NCBI GenBank assembly: GCA_035538335.1
Contig: DATLKN010000003.1
Location: forward strand, 62,001 to 126,000
Origin: AP-15 sp035538335
GTDB taxonomy: Bacteria > Pseudomonadota > Alphaproteobacteria > ATCC43930 > CGMCC-115725
Reading direction: 5' to 3'
Length of the DNA stretch: 64,000 nt
In this document: positions 59,456 through 64,000 of the stretch, piece after piece
Layout: each line of letters opens with the position of its first letter
Position numbering within the stretch: position 1 is the stretch's first letter
Made by a program: the position numbers and the translations under genes
Notes under the pieces: model-generated
Seen by the model: only the letters and a program-made list of their open reading frames with translations
What the model was told of the DNA's origin: nothing
The model's database searches: none

Positions 59456-59935
59456 ATGTTGAAAAAGCTGATCCTCGCGGCTCTATTCGCCGCGCTCGGG
59501 ATCGTGGGCACGGCGCGGGCGCAGACCCAGCCGCCCTACGGCCCGCCGATCGGGCTCGCCGCCGCGCAGCGCGCGGCCGCGGCCGCCATCGCCGCAGCGC
59601 AGAAGAACAAGTTCGTGCCCTATTCGGTCGCGGTCGTCGACTCGGGCGGCAACCTCGTGCTCTTCGAGCGCATGGACAACGGCCAATACGGCTCGATCCA
59701 AATCGCGATCGGCAAGGCGCGCAGTGCGCTGCGGTTCAAGCGCCCGACCAAGGTGTTCGACGAACTGCTCGGGAAAGGGCGCACAGCGATATTGGGATTG
59801 CACGGGATCGTGCCGTCGGAGGGCGGCGTGCCGCTCGTCTCGGGCAGCCAGATCATCGGCGCGATCGGCGCCAGCTCCGGCAGCCCGCAGCAGGACGGCA
59901 TCGTCGCCGCCGCCGGCGCCGCGACGGTCAAGTAG
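59456..59935 (+). CDS. Secreted GlcG/HbpS-family protein
   Basis: 159 residues; ATG 59456 after GGGAGGAAAC. A signal peptide (MLKKLILAALFAALGIVGTA...RAQ) is cleaved near residue 22. The GlcG domain has AAAAIAAAQKNKFVPYSVAV, VVDSGGNLVLFERMDNGQYG and GAIGASSGSPQQDGIVAAAG. HbpS, a heme-binding extracellular protein, is the nearest studied relative; heme binding here is inference. It is the secreted counterpart of the gene at 11138. Confidence 0.87.
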   Translation: MLKKLILAALFAALGIVGTARAQTQPPYGPPIGLAAAQRAAAAAIAAAQKNKFVPYSVAVVDSGGNLVLFERMDNGQYGSIQIAIGKARSALRFKRPTKVFDELLGKGRTAILGLHGIVPSEGGVPLVSGSQIIGAIGASSGSPQQDGIVAAAGAATVK

Positions 59936-59942
59936 CCGCTCG

Positions 59943-60034
59943 CACAGCGATGGCAGGGTGAGGTGGGCACGCGCCGGCACCTCTGGAATCCCCCACCTCA
60001 CCCTGCCCTCTCCGCCCCCAGGGGCGGAGAGGGA
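59943..60034. repeat. GGTGAGGTGGG-type palindromic repeat
   Basis: CAGCGATGGCAGGGTGAGGT on the left pairs with CCACCTCACCCTGCCCTCTC on the right. It lies between the convergent secreted GlcG-like gene and the amidohydrolase gene and could serve as a bidirectional terminator. Confidence 0.65.
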
Positions 60035-60045
60035 GACCGCCCGGC

Positions 60046-61002
60046 TTACAATTTCAAGAGCCGCTTGGCGTTGCCGGAAAGGAGCTTTTCCTGGTCGGCG
60101 GCGCTGAGCGGCAACGTCTTGATCCACTCGGCGCCCGACTGGTTGTCGACGAAGGGGTAATCGATCGAGAAGAGGATGCGGTCGATCCCCAGCTCCATAA
60201 CGCAGCACAAGAGCGCCGGGTCGGAGAAGAAGCCGCTCGTCGTCACCCAGAAATGCTCGCAGAAGGTGTCGCGGAAGCTGCCGGGGTGGCCGTCGCGCGC
60301 GAGCCCCATGTTGATCCGCCACAGGTAGAACGGCAGCCCCTCGCCCAAATGGCCGAGGATGATCTTCAGCCCCGGATATTTGTCGAAGACGCCGGAAAGA
60401 ACGAGGCGGATGCCCTGCGTTGCGGTCTCGACCGTGAAGCCCCAGGCGGCGCGCAAGAGCGAGGGGTGTTCCTTGACGTAATCCTGGTAATAGGCCTCGA
60501 CGACGGCGGGGTGCGGGATCGCCGGGTGCAGGTAGAGCGGCACGTCGAGGGCGGCGGCGCGCTCGAAGACCGGCCAGAAGCGCTTGTCGTCGAGAAAAAG
60601 GCCGTTCGTCAGGCCATGCACCATCGCGCCCTTGAAGCCGAGGCGGGTGACGGTGCGTTCGAGTTCGTCGGCGGCGGCCTTGGGATTAGGCGTCGGCAGC
60701 GCGGCGAAGGCGGCGAAGCGGTCGGAATGGGCACGCACCGTCTCGTGGAGGCGGTCGTTGGCGCCGCGCGCCAGCCCGACCGCCGTTTCGGCGTCGAGCT
60801 TTTGCAGGGACGGGGCGGCGTGCGACAGCACTTGCAGGTCGATCCCGGCCGCGTCCATCTCGGCGATGCGGCCCTGCCCCACATCGTCGAGGCGTTCGGC
60901 GACGCGCGCCGGCGTCTGCGCGTCGATGCCGGTGAAGTGCCGCTTCACCTCCGCGTCGGCGTAGTGCTCTTCAAGGGCGACGATGTAGGGTTTCGTGGAC
61001 AT
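60046..61002 (-). CDS. Amidohydrolase-2-family protein (ACMSD-like)
   Basis: 318 residues from MSTKPYIVALEEHYADAEVK, ATG 61002 preceded by GAAAGG. The TIM-barrel marks are FAAFAALPTPNPKAAADELE, GFKGAMVHGLTNGLFLDDKR, PLYLHPAIPHPA, LKIILGHLGEGLPFYLWRIN and ILFSIDYPFVDNQSGAEWIK. The HPA and GHLGE His residues and SIDYPF Asp fit the metal site of the aminocarboxymuconate semialdehyde decarboxylase group, but the first HxH is replaced by EEHY. Decarboxylation or hydrolysis of an aromatic-derived acid is likely. Downstream of the cupin gene. Confidence 0.85.
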   Translation of the reverse strand: MSTKPYIVALEEHYADAEVKRHFTGIDAQTPARVAERLDDVGQGRIAEMDAAGIDLQVLSHAAPSLQKLDAETAVGLARGANDRLHETVRAHSDRFAAFAALPTPNPKAAADELERTVTRLGFKGAMVHGLTNGLFLDDKRFWPVFERAAALDVPLYLHPAIPHPAVVEAYYQDYVKEHPSLLRAAWGFTVETATQGIRLVLSGVFDKYPGLKIILGHLGEGLPFYLWRINMGLARDGHPGSFRDTFCEHFWVTTSGFFSDPALLCCVMELGIDRILFSIDYPFVDNQSGAEWIKTLPLSAADQEKLLSGNAKRLLKL

Positions 61003-61059
61003 CGGTTTCCTTTCATTCAATGCAAGTCGCGAAGATTGCCTCGCTCCGCTCCCCGCCCC

Positions 61060-61100
61060 CACCCTAACCCTCCCCCGCAGGCGGGGGAGGGAATGGGAGG
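61060..61100. repeat. GC-rich palindrome, family A
   Basis: Core CCCTCCCCCGCAGGCGGG...GAGGG at 61068-61091, between the cupin gene and the amidohydrolase gene on the same strand. Confidence 0.75.
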
Positions 61101-61103
61101 GGG

Positions 61104-61631
61104 TCAGCGCGCGAGATGCGCGTCGCGGCGGCGGTAGAGGTCCTCGTCGGCATAGCCCATCGCCTGCGGCCGCGAGGCGCCGAGCATGACCTGGAAATAG
61201 ACGGGCTCGAGGCTCTCGTTCTGGAAGCCGTGGATGACGCCCGGCGGGCAGGCGATCATCTCCCAGGGACCGAGCTTGCGCCGCACCTGCCGCCCCGCCT
61301 CGTCCTCGACGAAGACGGTCAGATAGCCCTGCAAGACGAAGAACACCTCCTCGACCTCGTGGGTGTGGGCGGCGTTCCCCTGCCCCGGCGGCAAATAGAT
61401 GATGCTGAGCGTGAAGGCGCGCGGCGGAATGGCGTTCGGGTCCTCGTGCTTGCCGGAGCCGCCGGCGCCGATGAAGCGGTGCTGGGCGCGGCGGTAGCCC
61501 TCGGTCTTGGCGTCCTCGAAGGCTTCCCAATCGGGGATCTTGTCGCGGAACCGGCCGATATAGCGGGCCGCGATCTCTTCGGGCGAGAGATCGGCGACTT
61601 CGGGCGGCATCGCGTGGCGGGCCTTGGCCAT
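61104..61631 (-). CDS. Cupin-domain protein
   Basis: 175 residues. A single cupin barrel is evident: IIYLPPGQGNAAHTHEVEEV (metal-binding H-x-H-x3-E) and WEMIACPPGVIHGFQNE (second motif His). The N-terminal ~60 residues are helical (ARYIGRFRDKIPDWEAFEDA). It may be a small dioxygenase or ligand-binding protein. It lies between the XDH-type subunit gene and the amidohydrolase gene, 19 bp from the former, so it is probably part of the same catabolic operon. Confidence 0.85.
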   Translation of the reverse strand: MAKARHAMPPEVADLSPEEIAARYIGRFRDKIPDWEAFEDAKTEGYRRAQHRFIGAGGSGKHEDPNAIPPRAFTLSIIYLPPGQGNAAHTHEVEEVFFVLQGYLTVFVEDEAGRQVRRKLGPWEMIACPPGVIHGFQNESLEPVYFQVMLGASRPQAMGYADEDLYRRRDAHLAR

Positions 61632-61650
61632 GTCTTGCTCTCCTTATCGA

Positions 61651-63903
61651 TCAGGCGGAAGCGTTTGCTCGGGCGGCCTCGATCAAGGCCCACAGCCGCG
61701 GCGGCGACAGCGGCAATTCCTTCGGCTCGACGCCGAGGGGTGCGAGCGCCGCGGCGACCGCATTGGCGATGACCCCGGCCACCGGCACGATGCCGCCCTC
61801 GCCCGCCCCCTTGGCGCCGAGCGGGTTGTTGGGCGCGCGGGCGTATTCCAGGAGGATTGTGCGGATCGCCGGGAAATCGGTCGCGCTCGGCAAGAGGTAG
61901 TCGGCGAGCGAACCCGACAGCAGCTGCCCCTCCGCGTCGTAGACCAGCTCCTCGAGAAAGGTGCCGCCGAGCCCCTGCACGATCCCGCCGATGACCTGGC
62001 CCTTCAAGGTCAGCGGATTGATGATGCGCCCGACATCCTCGACCGCGACATAGTCGAGGACCGCAACATCGCCGGTATGCGGATCGACCGCGACGTGCGC
62101 CGCATGCGCGCCGTAGGTGTAGGTGTGCTTGTCGTTGTCGAAGCGCGCCTCGGCTTCGAGCGGCGCCAGCTCGCCGAGCGCCAGCAGCTTTCCCGGCGCG
62201 ACAACGGCGTCGTCGGCGACCGCAACGGCGTCCGCCGCGCAGCCCAAGCGCTCCGCGCCGGCATTGCGGATCGCGTCGAGGAGGCGCTCGGCGGCGAGCA
62301 GGATCGCCGAGCCGCCCATCACGACGGCGCGCGAATGAAACGAGCCGAAGCCTTCCACGACATGGCTCGTCGAGCCGTGAAAGACGCCGCGGATGCGCTC
62401 CATCGGCAATTCGAGCGCATCGGCGGCGATCTGCGCGAAAACCGTCTCGAGCCCCTGCCCGACGGCGGAGGAGCCGACATAGACCGCGACCCTGCCGTCC
62501 GCTTCGAGCGCGAGCCGGGCGCTCTCAGCGGGGCCGGCGGCGCCGCCCTCGACAAACGGCCCGATCGCCAGCCCGTGCCAGCGGCCGCCGACGAGCTTGC
62601 CTTGCAGTTCCGCCTTCTCGGCCCAGCCGATCTCGGCGAGACAGCGGTCGAGGGTCATCCGATAGTCGCCGCTGTCGAGCTCGTCTTTTTTCTCGAAGGG
62701 CGTCAGGGTGGCGAGGGGATAGGGCATTTCATCGGCCGCGACGAGGTTGCGGCGGCGGAATTCGACCGGGTCGATGCGCAGCTCCTTCGCCGCCAGGTCG
62801 ATCAGCCGCTCGCGGAAGAAATCGGCTTCGAAGCGGCCCGGGCCGCGATAGGTGCCGACCGGCGTCTTGTTCGAGAGATGGAGCGCGGCTTCGATGCGGA
62901 TGTCGGGGATGCGGTAGGGGCCGGAGAGAAACTGCGCGACGTTGCGGCCGCCGACCATGCCGTTGGTGCGGGTGTAGGCGCCGATATCGACCTCGATGCG
63001 GCCGCGCAATGCGAGGATCGTGCCGTCGCCGTCGCAGGCAATTTCAAGCTCGGCGCGCGCCTCTCGCGCATGGTTCGCCGACATCAGGTGTTCGCGCCGG
63101 TCCTCGATCCATTTGACGGGGCGGCCCGAAAGCCGCGCCGCGAACGGGATCAGGAAATCCTCGGGATAGAACTCGCCGCGCATGCCGAAGCCGCCGCCGA
63201 CATCGTGTTCGACCATCTCGATCGCCTCGACGGAGAGGCCGAGCTGACCGGCGAGGATGCGGCGGTTGAAGAACGCGACCTTCGAGGCGCCATAGACCGT
63301 GAGCCGCCCGGCGGCGGCGTCCCATTCCGCCATCACCCCGCGCGGCTCCATCGTGAGCGCAGTGTGGCGTTGCACGGCGAAGCTTTCCCGGCGCCGGTAT
63401 GGGGCGCGCGCAAAGGCGCCCTCCGCGTCGCCCTTCGCCGCCGTATAGAGCACCGCGAGATTGCTGCCTGTCTCCGGAAAGAGCAGCTCGCCGGAGGGCA
63501 GCGGCGCGATGTCGAGCGCGACCAGCTCGAGCGCGTCCTCGGCGATGGCTGCGCTGTCCGCAAGCACGACGGCTATCGGCTCACCGACATAGCGCACCCT
63601 GTCCTCGGCGAGGACCGGCTGATGAAAGGGCTCCAGCTCCTTCATCGGCTGCAGCCGGATCGGGATCTTCGGCACGCCGGCGGCCCAATCGGCCGCCGTG
63701 ACGAGGCGATGGACGCCGGGCAGCGCCAGCGCCGCCGCGCCGTCGAGCCGGCGGATCAGCCCGTGCGCGACGGGGCTGCGCAGGATCGCGGCGTAGAAGA
63801 GGCCCGGCCGTTCGAGGTCGTCGACATATTCGCCGCGGCCGCGCAGAAACCGCAAATCCTCGACCCGCTCGACCGGGCTGCCGATATAGCGGTTCGCCGT
63901 CAT
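61651..63903 (-). CDS. Xanthine dehydrogenase-family molybdopterin-binding subunit
   Basis: 750 residues; ATG 63903 overlaps the stop of the 2Fe-2S subunit (ATGA). N-terminal VERVEDLRFLRGRGEYVDDL starts the domain a/b module. Mo-cofactor motifs are VEHDVGGGFGMRGEFYPEDF and NNPLGAKGAGEGGIVPVAGV (catalytic Glu). The active-site loop is VGTYRGPGRFEADFF, so the Cys of true CO dehydrogenase (AYxCSFR) is absent and this is another hydroxylase. It hydroxylates an aromatic or aldehyde-like substrate using water. The substrate is unknown. Confidence 0.9.
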   Translation of the reverse strand: MTANRYIGSPVERVEDLRFLRGRGEYVDDLERPGLFYAAILRSPVAHGLIRRLDGAAALALPGVHRLVTAADWAAGVPKIPIRLQPMKELEPFHQPVLAEDRVRYVGEPIAVVLADSAAIAEDALELVALDIAPLPSGELLFPETGSNLAVLYTAAKGDAEGAFARAPYRRRESFAVQRHTALTMEPRGVMAEWDAAAGRLTVYGASKVAFFNRRILAGQLGLSVEAIEMVEHDVGGGFGMRGEFYPEDFLIPFAARLSGRPVKWIEDRREHLMSANHAREARAELEIACDGDGTILALRGRIEVDIGAYTRTNGMVGGRNVAQFLSGPYRIPDIRIEAALHLSNKTPVGTYRGPGRFEADFFRERLIDLAAKELRIDPVEFRRRNLVAADEMPYPLATLTPFEKKDELDSGDYRMTLDRCLAEIGWAEKAELQGKLVGGRWHGLAIGPFVEGGAAGPAESARLALEADGRVAVYVGSSAVGQGLETVFAQIAADALELPMERIRGVFHGSTSHVVEGFGSFHSRAVVMGGSAILLAAERLLDAIRNAGAERLGCAADAVAVADDAVVAPGKLLALGELAPLEAEARFDNDKHTYTYGAHAAHVAVDPHTGDVAVLDYVAVEDVGRIINPLTLKGQVIGGIVQGLGGTFLEELVYDAEGQLLSGSLADYLLPSATDFPAIRTILLEYARAPNNPLGAKGAGEGGIVPVAGVIANAVAAALAPLGVEPKELPLSPPRLWALIEAARANASA

Positions 63904-64000
63904 GCGCGCCTGCGGTAATGGGCGCGCGCTTCGAGCACCGCCTCGACGATGCCGACATAGCCGGTGCAGCGGCACAGATTGCCCGACAACGCTTCGCGGA
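63900..64000 (-). CDS. 2Fe-2S-binding subunit of the XDH-family enzyme (C-terminal end, cut by window edge)
   Basis: The last ~33 residues are visible: REALSGNLCRCTGYVGIVEA, then VLEARAHYRRRA and a TGA at 63900-63902. LSGNLCRCTGY is the second iron-sulfur Cys motif of CoxS/XdhA-type subunits. It transfers electrons from the molybdenum centre. It is translationally coupled to the large subunit; the rest lies beyond the window. Confidence 0.9.
   Translation of the reverse strand, partial: REALSGNLCRCTGYVGIVEAVLEARAHYRRRA

Noticed and set aside
61651..63903. Aerobic CO dehydrogenase large subunit (CoxL form I)
   Set aside because: The active-site loop reads TYRGPGR and lacks the AYxCSFR Cys. 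Only general XDH-family membership is supported.

Overview
The window is high-GC, densely coded DNA from an alphaproteobacterium. Evidence for this: a GcrA-type cell-cycle regulator (42048), a coenzyme-B12-dependent ribonucleotide reductase, the dapF-mtaB-ftsY order, the chorismate mutase / hisC / tyrA block next to metX-metW, a TatA protein, and many GC-rich palindromic intergenic repeats. No rRNA, tRNA, CRISPR array or prophage was seen. Family-level placement (Rhodospirillales or Hyphomicrobiales type) is inference.

Layout. 1-5 kb: a cut-off gene, an MbfA-like rubrerythrin/VIT metal exporter, an MJ0042 zinc-ribbon protein, and a pair of acyl-CoA dehydrogenases. 4.9-8.4 kb: one reading frame that joins an MmgE/PrpD domain to a FadB-type enoyl-CoA hydratase/3-hydroxyacyl-CoA dehydrogenase. 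8.5-13 kb: LLM flavin oxidoreductase, aldo/keto reductase, TMEM175-like channel, GlcG-like protein, thioesterase and a secreted protein. 13-20.3 kb: an unusually long amidase divergent from a complete branched-chain amino-acid/amide ABC transporter (livG-livF-livH-livM and binding protein). 20.4-27.9 kb: YdcF, PlsC, NrdJ, a Gly/Trp-rich secreted protein, OsmC, ChaC, DUF2125 and DUF5681 proteins.

28-41 kb holds biosynthetic and housekeeping genes: tyrosine/phenylalanine synthesis (chorismate mutase, hisC, tyrA), methionine synthesis (metX-metW), an aminotransferase, an FMN reductase, an enoyl-CoA hydratase, and dapF-mtaB-ftsY joined by 4-nt overlaps. Next comes a REP-associated tyrosine transposase (RAYT) with inverted REP-like units, then a Nudix hydrolase. 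A second, transposase-free array of the same units sits at 33.06-33.25 kb. 41-48.4 kb: a methyltransferase, gcrA, a MoxR/CoxE pair, tatA, a serine hydrolase and minCDE.

48.4-52.5 kb is a queuosine operon (queA-tgt-queF-queG plus a small membrane protein), each gene overlapping the next by 4 nt. Then come ilvD, a cupredoxin with a Tat-exported metallophosphoesterase, a lipoprotein, an EamA transporter, a ThDP-dependent enzyme and a secreted GlcG-like protein. The right edge is a likely catabolic cluster: amidohydrolase, cupin, and a xanthine-dehydrogenase-type large subunit with the end of its 2Fe-2S subunit.

The most unusual signals are (i) GC-rich palindromic repeats that are also translated in frame inside mtaB and near the start of queG, (ii) the RAYT locus, which carries an exact 48-bp copy of the 3' end of the neighbouring Nudix gene between its REP units, (iii) the orphan REP array with a 39-bp direct repeat, and (iv) the MmgE/PrpD-FadB fusion.
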